Shown here one piece after another: positions 1-8,995 of a stretch of DNA of 13,275 nucleotides. The notes under the pieces were generated by a model, which was not told the DNA's origin, did not search any database, and worked only from the letters and a program-made list of their open reading frames with translations. The stretch is taken from positions 1 to 13,275 of the forward strand of contig NZ_JBFXIO010000092.1 of assembly GCF_050175855.1 (NCBI RefSeq), given 5' to 3'. The stretch's first letter is position 1, and each line of letters opens with the position of its first letter. Source of the stretch: Piscinibacter sp050175855. Lineage in GTDB: Bacteria; Pseudomonadota; Gammaproteobacteria; Burkholderiales; Burkholderiaceae_C. A program made the translations under genes and the position numbers.

Positions 1-1327
1 CGCCCTGACGTCGCTGGTGCGCGACTCGCTGACGCTGGTGGCCTTGCTGGGCTATCTGCTGTGGCTGAACTGGAAGCTCACGCTGTTCGTCGGCGTGCTG
101 TTCCCGGCGGTGGCCTGGATCATGCGGACGCTCAGCCGCCGGCTGCACCGTCTGACCGTCGAGGGGCAAAAGGCGATCGACGAGCTGGCCTACGTGGTCG
201 AGGAGAACGTGCTGGCCTGGCGCATCGTGCGCCTGCACGGGGCACAGGCCTCCGAGGGATCGCGCTTCGCGCGGGTCAGCGAATCGGTGCGACGCCTGTC
301 GGTGAAGGCCGCGGTGGCGGCGGCCACGATGACGCCGCTGACGCAGCTGCTCGCCGCCTGCGCGCTGTCGGCGGTGATCGTGGTCGCGCTGTGGCAGAGC
401 GGCCAGAGCGGCGGCTCGGTGGGCGGCTTCGTCGCCTTCGTGATGGCGATGCTGCAGCTGGTGGCGCCGATCAAGCACCTCTCGGAAGTGGCCGGCCCGA
501 TCACCCGCGGCATGGCGGCCATGGAGCGCGGCATCCAGCTGATCGACACCACACCGGTGGAGGCAGGCGGCAGCCACGCGCCGGCCCGCTGCGAAGGCCG
601 CATCGAGCTGCGCGGCGTATCGCTGCAGTACGAAGGCGCCGCCGCGCCGGCGCTCGACGGCGTCACGCTGACCCTGCACCCCGGCGAGACCGTGGCGCTG
701 GTCGGCCCATCCGGCGCAGGAAAGAGCACCATCGTCAACCTGCTGCCGCGCTTCCTCGAACCGACCGGCGGCACCGTGCTGCTCGACGGCACGCCGCTGC
801 CCGACTGGGACATGGCCGCGCTGCGCCGCCAGTTCGCGCTGGTCAGCCAGGACGTGGTGCTGTTCAACGACAGCGTCGCCGCCAACGTGGCACTGAGCGA
901 CACGGTCGACGCCGCGCGCGTCACCGAGGCGCTGCGCGGCGCCAACCTGCTCGATTTCGTGCAGACCCTGCCGCAGGGGCTGGACACGCCGGTGGGCCAC
1001 AACGGCAGCCAGCTCTCCGGCGGCCAGCGCCAGCGCCTGGCGATCGCCCGCGCGATCTACAAGGACGCGCCCATCCTCGTGCTCGACGAGGCCACCTCGG
1101 CGCTCGACTCGGAATCCGAGCGCCTCGTGCAGGAGGCGCTGGAGCGGTTGATGAAGGGCCGCACCAGCATCGTCATCGCGCACCGCCTGTCGACCATCGA
1201 GCGCGCCGACCGCATCGTCGCCCTCGAAGCCGGCCGCGTCGTCGAGCAGGGCAGCCATGCCGAGCTGCTCGCCGCCGGCGGCTTGTATGCCCGGCTGCAC
1301 GCCCTTCAGTTCAGGAGCCCCGCATGA
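1..1327 (+). CDS. msbA: Lipid A/lipid-linked export ABC transporter, MsbA-type (5' end outside window)
   Basis: This is the C-terminal part of a half-size ABC exporter; the reading frame is open from base 2 and the start lies upstream. About 170 residues of the membrane domain remain, with hydrophobic helices at the beginning and around bases 340-480, followed by a complete nucleotide-binding domain. Visible motifs are Walker A GPSGAGKST (from base 704), the Q-loop region LVSQDVVLF, signature LSGGQRQR, Walker B ILVLDEATSALD and the H-loop AHRLST. MsbA uses ATP to flip lipid A-core across the inner membrane. The ending YARLHALQF and the adjoining glycosyltransferases favour MsbA over a generic multidrug exporter, though this family is hard to separate by sequence alone. 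It is the first visible gene of a plus-strand operon and its TGA overlaps the next ATG. Confidence 0.88.
   Translation, partial: ALTSLVRDSLTLVALLGYLLWLNWKLTLFVGVLFPAVAWIMRTLSRRLHRLTVEGQKAIDELAYVVEENVLAWRIVRLHGAQASEGSRFARVSESVRRLSVKAAVAAATMTPLTQLLAACALSAVIVVALWQSGQSGGSVGGFVAFVMAMLQLVAPIKHLSEVAGPITRGMAAMERGIQLIDTTPVEAGGSHAPARCEGRIELRGVSLQYEGAAAPALDGVTLTLHPGETVALVGPSGAGKSTIVNLLPRFLEPTGGTVLLDGTPLPDWDMAALRRQFALVSQDVVLFNDSVAANVALSDTVDAARVTEALRGANLLDFVQTLPQGLDTPVGHNGSQLSGGQRQRLAIARAIYKDAPILVLDEATSALDSESERLVQEALERLMKGRTSIVIAHRLSTIERADRIVALEAGRVVEQGSHAELLAAGGLYARLHALQFRSPA
1313..1317 (+). promoter_or_regulatory. Ribosome binding site of the AhpD-like gene
   Basis: AGGAG lies 6 nt before the ATG at 1324 and inside the end of msbA. 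Together with the ATGA overlap it fixes the start of the downstream gene and suggests coupled but also independently strong initiation. Confidence 0.75.
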
Positions 1328-1908
1328 ACGCACCGATCTCGCGCTACCCCGTGCCCGCCCTTGACGCCCTGCCCGACGACGTGCGCCAGCGCATCGTCGA
1401 GGTGCAGGAGAAGTCGGGCTTCGTGCCCAACGTGTTCCTCGCGCTGGCCCACCGGCCCGACGAGTTCCGCGCCTTCTTCGCCTACCACGATGCGCTGATG
1501 CTGCGCCCCTCCGGCCTCTCCAAGGGCGAGAAGGAGATGATCGTGGTGGCCACCAGCGGCGCCAACCATTGCCTGTACTGCGTGGTGGCGCACGGCGCGA
1601 TCCTGCGCATCTACGAGAAGAAGCCGCTGCTCGCCGACCAGGTGGCGGTGAACTACCGCAAGGCCGACATCACGCCGCGCCAGCGCGCCATGCTCGACTT
1701 CGCGATGAAGGTCTGCCTGCGCTCGGCCGAGGTCGACGAGGCCGATTTCGAGGCGCTGCGCGCGCACGGCTTCAGCGACGAGGACATCTGGGACATCGGC
1801 GCGATCACCGCGCTGTTCGGCCTGTCCAACCGCATGGCCAACCTGGTGTCGATGCAGCCCAACCCGGAGTTCTACCTGCTCGGCCGCGTGCCCAAGGCCA
1901 AGGGCTGA
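1324..1908 (+). CDS. AhpD-like peroxidase-related protein (carboxymuconolactone decarboxylase family)
   Basis: A 194-residue protein of the CMD/AhpD fold. It carries the AhpD-type redox motif E-x11-C-x2-C-x3-H exactly: Glu71, Cys83, Cys86 and His90, in the stretch NHCLYCVVAH. In characterised AhpD proteins these cysteines reduce peroxides or a partner thiol; the substrate here is unknown. The length and the N-terminal pattern (DDVRQRIVEVQEKSGFVPNV) match the 'uncharacterised peroxidase-related enzyme' branch of the family. It has no signal peptide, so it should be cytoplasmic. The ATG overlaps the msbA stop (ATGA) behind an AGGAG site, so it is cotranscribed with a lipid exporter and glycan genes. 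That is an unexpected partner, and no functional link can be read from the sequence. Confidence 0.85.
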   Translation: MNAPISRYPVPALDALPDDVRQRIVEVQEKSGFVPNVFLALAHRPDEFRAFFAYHDALMLRPSGLSKGEKEMIVVATSGANHCLYCVVAHGAILRIYEKKPLLADQVAVNYRKADITPRQRAMLDFAMKVCLRSAEVDEADFEALRAHGFSDEDIWDIGAITALFGLSNRMANLVSMQPNPEFYLLGRVPKAKG

Positions 1909-1916
1909 CCCTGCCG

Positions 1917-3002
1917 ATGCGGCTGGCGATCTCCAACCACGGCCTGCGCGCCAGCGGCGGCATCGAACGCTACGCGCTGACCGTGGTGCGCGGCCTGCAC
2001 GCGCTGGGCGTGAAGCCGGTGGTGATCGCCAAGGCCTTCGACGCTTCGCTGCCCGAGTACGGCTGGGTGGAGCCGCTTCGCGTCAACGTGGCCTGGGTGC
2101 CGGGCAAGCTGCGCGACCTCGTCTTCGACCGCCGCATCCGCGCCCTCAAGCGCCGGCATGGCCTGTTCCCGCTGATCGCCTGCAACCAGACCGGTGCGGC
2201 CGACATCGCCATCTGCGGCAGCACCCACCCGGGCTTCCTGCAGGCCATGGGTCAGGCCGAGCGGCGCAGCGACCGCTGGAAGATCGCGCTCGAACAGGAG
2301 CATCTGACCCGCTCGGCGGTGATCGTCGCCCACTCGCAGCGCATGGCCGCCGAGGTGCAGCGCTTCCACGGCATCGCGGCCGGGAAGATCCGCCTGCTCT
2401 ACCCGCCGGTGGACGGCGATCGCTTCTCGCCGGTGGACGACGCCGCGCGCGCCGCGCTGCGCTCCGAGCTGGGCCTCGCACCCGATCGCACCGTCTTCCT
2501 GCTCGCCTCGACAGGCCACAAGCGCAAAGGGCTGGACCTGCTGGTCGACTTCTTCCGCCGCACGTCGTTGCCGGTGGACCTCGTCGTGGCCGGGCGGCCG
2601 CTGCCGGCCGAGGCGCAGGCCCCCAACATCCGCTCGCTGGGCTACCGGCGCGACATCGAGAACGTCTACCGCGCGGTCGACTTCACCGTGATGGCCTCGC
2701 GCTACGAGCCCTTCGGCCTGGTCGGCGTGGAGTCGCTGCTGTGCGGCACGCCGGTGCTGTGCGCACGCGGCGTGGGGTGTGCCGAGGTGCTGCGCGAGCC
2801 GGCGCAGATTCCGTTCACGCTCGACGCGGGTGACCAGGCGCCCGACGGCTTCGCGGCGGCCGTGGCCGAGGCGGTGAAGCGCCAGGCTGCCGGCACGCAC
2901 CGCATCGCCGAGCCGCTCGCCCACCTGGGCTACGACCCGTCGGTCGCGCATCACGTTCGCGAGCTGCTGGCGCTGGCCGAGGCACTGCGCCCGGCCCCGT
3001 AA
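1917..3002 (+). CDS. GT-B glycosyltransferase, family 4-like
   Basis: A 361-residue glycosyltransferase with two Rossmann-like halves. The N-terminal acceptor half has the glycine loop ASGGIERYA (residues 12-20). The donor half has the nucleotide-sugar E-x7-E motif at Glu264-Glu272 in RYEPFGLVGVESLLCGTPVL, typical of family 4 (WaaG-like) enzymes that use retaining chemistry. It probably adds a sugar to a lipid-linked or LPS-core acceptor on the cytoplasmic face of the inner membrane; donor and acceptor cannot be named. The ATG at 1917 is 8 bp after the preceding stop, and its next residues (RLAISNHGL) are the expected first beta strand. The Shine-Dalgarno match is weak (AAGGG about 13 nt upstream). 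WaaG itself is a possible identity but I do not assert it. Confidence 0.82.
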   Translation: MRLAISNHGLRASGGIERYALTVVRGLHALGVKPVVIAKAFDASLPEYGWVEPLRVNVAWVPGKLRDLVFDRRIRALKRRHGLFPLIACNQTGAADIAICGSTHPGFLQAMGQAERRSDRWKIALEQEHLTRSAVIVAHSQRMAAEVQRFHGIAAGKIRLLYPPVDGDRFSPVDDAARAALRSELGLAPDRTVFLLASTGHKRKGLDLLVDFFRRTSLPVDLVVAGRPLPAEAQAPNIRSLGYRRDIENVYRAVDFTVMASRYEPFGLVGVESLLCGTPVLCARGVGCAEVLREPAQIPFTLDAGDQAPDGFAAAVAEAVKRQAAGTHRIAEPLAHLGYDPSVAHHVRELLALAEALRPAP

Positions 3003-3033
3003 GATCACGGTTTCACACCCCCGACACCCTTCC

Positions 3034-3699
3034 ATGGCCCACCCCGAGCAAGCCGAGTTCTTCGCCGCCGTGCGCGAGTTCTACCCCTGGGCGTTCAGCG
3101 GTGCGCGCGTGCTCGAAGTCGGCTCGCTGGACATCAACGGCACCGTGCGCGACCTGTTCAGCGACTGCCGCTACACCGGCGTCGACCTGCAGCTGGGCCC
3201 CGGCGTCGATCTCGCCCGCCAGGGCCAGCTGGTCGACTTCCCGACCGGAGAGTTCGACGTGACGATCTCCGCCGAGTGCCTCGAGCACAACCCGTACTGG
3301 CGCGAGACGCTGGCCAACATGCTGCGCATGACGCGGCCCGACGGCCTGATCCTGGTGAGCTGCGCCACCTATGGCCGCAAGGAACACGGCACCTCGCGCA
3401 CCAACCCCGACGCCTCGCCATTCACCTCGGCCGCGAAGTGGGACTACTACCGCAACCTGCGCGGGCGCGACATCGCCGATGCGCTGAACCTCGACGGCTG
3501 GCTGTCGGACCACGGCTCCTGGGTGAACCACATCACCAAGGACCTGTACTTCATCGGCCTGCGCCACGGCAGCGGTCTGAAGATCGACGCGAACCTCCGC
3601 CAGCGGCTCGACCGGCGCTATGCCATGACCGCCAGCGCCAAGGCCTTCCGTCGCGGCCTGAAGACCTGGCTGCTCGGCGACCTGCAGTCGCGGCCCTGA
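3034..3699 (+). CDS. Class I SAM-dependent methyltransferase
   Basis: A 221-residue protein with a Methyltransf_11-like core. Motif I is VLEVGSLDINGTVR (residues 26-39), followed by the acidic end of strand 2 in YTGVDL and the post-motif region FDVTISAECLEH, then RMTRPDGLILVSC. These features bind S-adenosylmethionine. The acceptor is unknown; the position between glycosyltransferases makes a sugar or glycan O/N-methylation plausible (inference). It starts 31 bp after the preceding gene, the widest gap in the window, with no good Shine-Dalgarno sequence. That gap is still too short for a convincing separate promoter. Expected to be cytoplasmic, with no membrane segment. Confidence 0.78.
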   Translation: MAHPEQAEFFAAVREFYPWAFSGARVLEVGSLDINGTVRDLFSDCRYTGVDLQLGPGVDLARQGQLVDFPTGEFDVTISAECLEHNPYWRETLANMLRMTRPDGLILVSCATYGRKEHGTSRTNPDASPFTSAAKWDYYRNLRGRDIADALNLDGWLSDHGSWVNHITKDLYFIGLRHGSGLKIDANLRQRLDRRYAMTASAKAFRRGLKTWLLGDLQSRP

Positions 3700-3715
3700 T
3701 CGGAACACCGACCCG

Positions 3716-4546
3716 ATGTCGGGCCTCCTCCATCGCCTGAGCCGCGCCGGCCGCCGCGCCCGCGAGATCGTCGGCAGCCGCATGGCTGGCGGACCGCCCT
3801 GCGGCGCCTGCGGCTTCCCGGGCCGCCCGCTCGAGCGGGCCGTGCTGTGGCCGGAGCTCGTCTCGCAATGGCAGCTTGGCCCCGACTGGCATCGCTGGAT
3901 GGACCAGCGCGAGGGCAGCCGCTGCGCGCGCTGCGGCGCCAGCCTGCGCAGCGGCCAGCTGGCGGCCGCACTCGTCGGCGAGATGAACCGGCTCGCCGGA
4001 TCTGCCGCCCGCCACCTGCGCGAGGCCTGCGGCGACGCCCGCGTACAGGGCCTGGCCATCGCCGAGATCAACTCCGCCGGCAACCTGCACAAGCACCTGG
4101 CGCGCTGCCGGGGCCTGCGCTACTCGGAGTACGGTAGCCAGGACCCCGCCGTACCCTCGGAAGACCTGACCCGGCTGAGCTACGCCGACGCCAGCTTCGA
4201 CCTCGCCACCACTTCCGACACCATGGAGCACGTGCCCGACGTCGACACCGCGCTGCGCGAGGTACGGCGCATCCTCAAGCCGGGCGGCGCCTACGTGTTC
4301 TCGATCCCGGTGGTGTGGGACCGCGCCACCCGACAGCGTGCCGTGCTGCGCGACGGCCGCGTCGAGCACCTGCTGCCGCCCAGCCACCACGGCGCGCCCG
4401 GTGACGGCCGGCACGACATGCTGGTCTTCCACGAGTTCGGCGCCGACGTCGTCGACCGCTGCCGCGCGGCCGGCTTCGAGCTCGAACTGCTGCGCAGCGA
4501 CGACAACCCCGCGCTGGTGACCTTCATCGCGCGCCGGCCGCGCTGA
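3716..4546 (+). CDS. SAM-dependent methyltransferase with N-terminal cysteine pairs
   Basis: A 276-residue protein. The N-terminus is basic, then come two C-x2-C pairs (Cys29/Cys32 and Cys70/Cys73) that could form a zinc ribbon. The C-terminal two thirds looks like a Methyltransf_11/23 domain: FDLATTSDTMEHVPD, then ALREVRRILKPGGAYVFSIPV, both hallmark post-I segments. The expected glycine-rich motif I is only loosely present as AEINSAGNLHKHL, so SAM binding is likely but not certain. Family members sit in glycan clusters, and this gene lies 16 bp after another methyltransferase and 7 bp before a glycosyltransferase, so a role in modifying the same glycan is inferred. The methyl acceptor is unknown. 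Confidence 0.72.
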   Translation: MSGLLHRLSRAGRRAREIVGSRMAGGPPCGACGFPGRPLERAVLWPELVSQWQLGPDWHRWMDQREGSRCARCGASLRSGQLAAALVGEMNRLAGSAARHLREACGDARVQGLAIAEINSAGNLHKHLARCRGLRYSEYGSQDPAVPSEDLTRLSYADASFDLATTSDTMEHVPDVDTALREVRRILKPGGAYVFSIPVVWDRATRQRAVLRDGRVEHLLPPSHHGAPGDGRHDMLVFHEFGADVVDRCRAAGFELELLRSDDNPALVTFIARRPR

Positions 4547-4553
4547 CATCGCC

Positions 4554-5558
4554 ATGGCCACGGGCGCCCGCGACGACGCGCGACCGCTCGTCTCCGTCCT
4601 GCTCATCGCCTACCGGCAACGCGACACCGTCGGCCCGGCGCTGCGCGCCGCGCTGGCACAGACCTACGAGCCACTGGAGATCATCGCCTCCGACGATGCC
4701 TCCGGCGACGGTACCTGGGAGGCGCTGTGTGCCGCGGCCGAGGGCTATGCCGGGCCGCACCGCCTGCGTCTGAACCGAAACGAAGCCAACCTGGGCATCG
4801 GCGCACACCTCAGCCGGCTCGCGCAGATGGCCGAGGGCGAGCTCCTGCTGGTGGCGGCCGGCGACGACGTGTCGCTGCCGCAGCGCGCGCAGCGCACGGT
4901 CGAGGCCTGGCTGGCCCATGATCGCCGGCCCGACCTGATCGCCAGCGTGCTGGCGGACATCGATGCCGAGGGCCGCGTGCACGGCGCGATCGTGCCCAGC
5001 GACCTCGCCCGCTACACCTCGCAGGCGCAATGGGCCGCCGAGCCGCCGCACGTGGTCGGCGCTGGCCAGGCCTGGACCCGGCGGCTGTTCGAGCGCTTCG
5101 GCCCGCTGCCGCCCGGCACCGTGGCCGAGGATCTGGTGATGGTGTTCCGCGCCATCGGCAGCGGCGGTGCGATCACGCTGCGCGAGCCGCTGGTGCAGTA
5201 CCGCCGCGGCGGCATCTCGCGGCGACGGCGCAACCTGCACGCGCGCGACGTGGTCGCGCGGCTGCTGAAGAACAACCGCCATGCGCTGGTGGAGGCGGAG
5301 CAGATGCTGCGCGATGCCCAGGTGATGGGCCGCTACGGCGAGGTCGGCCCGCACCTGGAGCGCGTGCTCGATCGCGAACGCTTCATCGCCGAGCTGTTCG
5401 GCGCCGGCAACGTGATGCAGCAGTTGCGCATCGCCGCTTCAGCCGGCCATCAGCCGCTCGCCCTGCGACTGCGCCTGTTCACCTATGCCGCCATGCCCTG
5501 GCTGCTGGCGCCCCTCTTCGCGCTCAAGCGCGTCGCGGCGCGACGCCGCGGCGACTAG
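4554..5558 (+). CDS. Family 2 (GT-A) glycosyltransferase
   Basis: A 334-residue GT-A enzyme. The N-terminal strand LVSVLLIAYRQRDTV and the donor-binding segment IIASDDASGDGTWEAL (Asp47/Asp48) are classical for family 2. The metal-binding DxD-like site is AAGDDVS (Gly103-Asp104-Asp105). An ED pair in GTVAEDLVMVFRA may supply the catalytic base, as in other family members. The C-terminus has a hydrophobic, basic stretch (YAAMPWLLAPLFALKRV) that may sit on the membrane. The ATG is 7 bp after the upstream methyltransferase stop. It is the last gene of the plus-strand glycan operon, and its TAG stop shares CTAG with the stop of the opposing gene. Sugar specificity is unknown. Confidence 0.84.
   Translation: MATGARDDARPLVSVLLIAYRQRDTVGPALRAALAQTYEPLEIIASDDASGDGTWEALCAAAEGYAGPHRLRLNRNEANLGIGAHLSRLAQMAEGELLLVAAGDDVSLPQRAQRTVEAWLAHDRRPDLIASVLADIDAEGRVHGAIVPSDLARYTSQAQWAAEPPHVVGAGQAWTRRLFERFGPLPPGTVAEDLVMVFRAIGSGGAITLREPLVQYRRGGISRRRRNLHARDVVARLLKNNRHALVEAEQMLRDAQVMGRYGEVGPHLERVLDRERFIAELFGAGNVMQQLRIAASAGHQPLALRLRLFTYAAMPWLLAPLFALKRVAARRRGD
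5531..5545. other. GC hairpin at the convergent gene ends
   Basis: A perfect 6-bp inverted repeat, CGTCGC then GCGACG with a 3-nt loop, lies just inside the end of the plus-strand glycosyltransferase. It falls about 10 nt after the stop of the opposing minus-strand gene. A 10-bp palindrome CGCCGCGGCG (5544-5553) abuts it. There is no T-run on either side, so it is not a standard intrinsic terminator. In DNA this GC-rich such repeats arise by chance, so a role as a 3' end of the minus transcript is only a possibility. Confidence 0.25.
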
Positions 5559-6394
5559 CCGAAGCGCTTGCGCAGACGGCTCTTGAGCAGCGCGCGGCGC
5601 AGTGCCGGGCTGTCGTCCGGCTCCGGCAAGGCATCGCCCGTGAGCGGCTGGCCGCGACGCAGATAGAAGCGGTCGAAGGTCGACTGCGTCATGCCCCACT
5701 TGTCGAGGAACTGGCGGCGGCCGTCGTTCTTCACCACCTTGCCGGTGGACTTCTGCTGGAAGTGGTAGACGAGCGAATCGCCGACGCCGATGAAGTGCCG
5801 GCAGCCGGCGTGCCAGAGCTTCATCGAGAAGTCGTTGTCGCTGCTCATGCCCGGGCTCAGCTCGGTGCTGTAGCCCCCGACGCGGAACCACCAGCGGCGC
5901 GTCACCAACGTCGGCGGCCAGGTGGCGCCGTACCAGTCGGCGCGCACGAGCCTGGGTGCATCGCGCAGCAGTTCGGCCTCGCGGAAGTTGCCCACGCCGT
6001 CGCCGTAGGGCCCGACGACGACGCAAGGGTTGCCGCTGTCGCGCGGCTCGACCATCGTGCCCGACAGCAGGTACAGGTCCGACGGCATCGCCGCGGCGCG
6101 GCGCTGCAGCGCGGTGTCCCAGCCCGGCAGGCAGTACATGTCGTCGTTCATGTAGACGAGGTGATCGTGCCTCGCCAGCATCGCCGCCTCGTTCATCGCG
6201 TAGCAGATGCCGATGTTCTCGGGCGAGGCGGTGTGGTCGATCCCCTGCTCGCGCACCCAGGCCAGGCTGCCGTCGCTGCCGTCGTTGACGTGCACGACGA
6301 CCTGGTGCTTCTGCGCCGAATGCTCGCGGATGCTGCGCACCACCAGCTGCAGGTGGGCGAGGTTGTTCCAGGTGGGGATGACGATGGAGAACAT
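5555..6394 (-). CDS. Family 2 (GT-A) glycosyltransferase, distal to rng
   Basis: A 279-residue GT-A enzyme that begins MFSIVIPTWNNLAHLQLVVR, a canonical family 2 start. The open frame extends a further 97 codons upstream, but that part is antisense-like translation overlapping rng, so the ATG at 6394 is chosen. The donor site is VNDGSDGS (residues 36-43) and the DxD-like site is YMNDDMY (Asp84/Asp85), followed by LPGWD. The later segments RRWWFRVGGYSTELSPGMSSDNDFSMKLW are typical of rhamnosyl/galactosyl-type family 2 enzymes. It lies 23 bp downstream of rng on the same strand and may be transcribed from the housekeeping operon, although by function it belongs with the glycan genes opposite. 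I see no Shine-Dalgarno sequence. Substrate unknown. Confidence 0.84.
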   Translation of the reverse strand: MFSIVIPTWNNLAHLQLVVRSIREHSAQKHQVVVHVNDGSDGSLAWVREQGIDHTASPENIGICYAMNEAAMLARHDHLVYMNDDMYCLPGWDTALQRRAAAMPSDLYLLSGTMVEPRDSGNPCVVVGPYGDGVGNFREAELLRDAPRLVRADWYGATWPPTLVTRRWWFRVGGYSTELSPGMSSDNDFSMKLWHAGCRHFIGVGDSLVYHFQQKSTGKVVKNDGRRQFLDKWGMTQSTFDRFYLRRGQPLTGDALPEPDDSPALRRALLKSRLRKRFG

Positions 6395-6405
6395 GAAGAA
6401 GGCCC

Positions 6406-6417
6406 GCGGCAGCGCCG

Positions 6418-6418
<1 letters not shown>
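6406..6418 (-). other. Short hairpin between rng and the glycosyltransferase
   Basis: Right at the rng stop codon the minus strand reads GCGGC-GCT-GCCGC, a 5-bp stem with a 3-nt loop, followed by GGGCCTTCTTC before the next ATG. It might attenuate transcription into the glycosyltransferase gene, but the stem is short and the pyrimidine run contains cytosines, so it is a weak terminator candidate. Confidence 0.25.
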
Positions 6419-7890
<1,472 letters not shown>

Positions 7891-7904
7891 GGGGCGTTGC
7901 CGGT

Positions 7905-8510
7905 TCAGAACTTCACGCCGGCCTGGCGGAGGAGTTGGGCCGTCTCGAAGAGAGGCAAACCCATGATACCGGAGTAGCTGCCCTCGATCCTCGCGATCCA
8001 GGCCGCGATGCCGCTCTGGATGGCGTAGGCACCGGCCTTGCCGAACGGTTCGCCGCTGGCGACATAACGCGAGATCGCCTCGGCGGGCATCTCGGCGAAG
8101 TGCACGCGAGAGACGTTCACCGCCAGCCACTCGCGCCGGCCCGCCGCGACGGCCACGGCAGTGATCACGCGGTGGGTGCGGCCGGACAGCGCCGAGAGCG
8201 TCTCGATCGCGTGCGCTGCGTCGCGCGGCTTGCCCAGGATGCGGCGGCCGAGCGCCACCGTCGTGTCGGAGCAGAGGATGGGGGCGGCCTCGCCCTTCAG
8301 CGCGGCGAGCCGCCGGCGCGCGGCGTGCAGCTTGGCGCGGGTGACGCGCTCGCAGTAGTCGGCCGGCAACTCGCCGTCGCGCTCGGCCTCCAGCGCCTCG
8401 GCATCCTCGTGGGCCTGCGGCAGCAACAGCTCGTGGCGCACGCCGAGCTGCCCGAGCAGCTGGCGTCGGCGCGGGCTCTGCGAGGCGAGGTAGATGAAGT
8501 CGTGGCGCAT
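7905..8510 (-). CDS. maf: Maf-family nucleoside triphosphate pyrophosphatase
   Basis: A 201-residue Maf/Ham1-like house-cleaning enzyme that hydrolyses non-canonical or excess nucleoside triphosphates to monophosphate and pyrophosphate. The family signature LASQSPRRRQLL is at residues 8-19, the catalytic aspartate is Asp82 in CSDTTVALG, and the KPRDAAHA and YAIQSGIAAWI segments follow. The pattern KAGAYAIQ/EGSYSGIMGLPL matches the dTTP/UTP-type (YhdE) branch more than the m7GTP-type (YceF) branch, but I cannot prove substrate preference. The ATG lies 7 bp after the rlmH stop; only a weak GAG-type ribosome site is visible, so translation is probably coupled. Confidence 0.94.
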   Translation of the reverse strand: MRHDFIYLASQSPRRRQLLGQLGVRHELLLPQAHEDAEALEAERDGELPADYCERVTRAKLHAARRRLAALKGEAAPILCSDTTVALGRRILGKPRDAAHAIETLSALSGRTHRVITAVAVAAGRREWLAVNVSRVHFAEMPAEAISRYVASGEPFGKAGAYAIQSGIAAWIARIEGSYSGIMGLPLFETAQLLRQAGVKF

Positions 8511-8517
8511 GCTTCGC

Positions 8518-8985
8518 TCACTCGCGGTGGTAGGGGTGGTTCACCATCACCGTCCAGGCCCGGTACAGCGCCTCGGCGAGCAGCACGCGCACGAAGGCGT
8601 GCGGCAGCGTGAGGTCCGACAGGCGCAGGGTGTCGTCGGCGCTGGCCTTGAGGTCGGCATGCAAGCCGTCGGGCCCGCCGATGAAGATGACCACGTCGCG
8701 GCCGTCGCGCTGCCAGGCCTGCATGCGCTGCGCGAGCTGCGCGGTGGTGAGCCGCTCGCCGCGCTCGTCGAGCACCACCCGGCGCGCGCCCCGGGGCGCA
8801 GCGGCCTCGAGGCGTGCAGCCTCGGCGGCCATCAGCTGCTCGGCGGTCTTCGAGCCGCGCGGCTCGGCCTTCACGGCCTTGAGCTCCAGCCGCATCTCCG
8901 GCGGGAATCGCTTGGCGAAGTCCTCGTAGGCGGTGTCGGCCCAGGCCGGCTGGCGCTGGCCGACGGCGGCGAGCACCAGCTTCAT
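8518..8985 (-). CDS. rlmH: 23S rRNA (pseudouridine-1915-N3)-methyltransferase RlmH
   Basis: A 155-residue SPOUT-class methyltransferase, the same length as the E. coli enzyme. RlmH is known to methylate pseudouridine 1915 of helix 69 on assembled 70S ribosomes using SAM. The trefoil-knot SAM site is VVIFIGGPDGL (GGPDG at residues 103-107), and the protein ends in the family's conserved NHPYHRE. The neighbouring gene is rsfS, the usual partner in many bacteria, and the gap to it is 10 bp. No clear Shine-Dalgarno sequence precedes the ATG, which suggests translational coupling. Confidence 0.97.
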   Translation of the reverse strand: MKLVLAAVGQRQPAWADTAYEDFAKRFPPEMRLELKAVKAEPRGSKTAEQLMAAEAARLEAAAPRGARRVVLDERGERLTTAQLAQRMQAWQRDGRDVVIFIGGPDGLHADLKASADDTLRLSDLTLPHAFVRVLLAEALYRAWTVMVNHPYHRE

Positions 8986-8995
8986 GGGCGGCGGG

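Noticed and set aside
61..1908. A 615-codon plus-strand frame across msbA that ends with the AhpD-like gene
   Set aside because: Only the last 194 codons are real; the earlier part is Arg/Ala/Gly-rich out-of-frame translation of msbA, as expected in very GC-rich DNA.
1872..3035. A 387-codon minus-strand open frame opposite the GT-B glycosyltransferase
   Set aside because: No recognisable domain, His/Arg/Ala-rich shadow composition, and it is fully antisense to a well supported gene.
3551..4606. A 351-codon minus-strand open frame opposite the second methyltransferase
   Set aside because: Antisense shadow with low-complexity Ala/Arg/Val composition and no motif.
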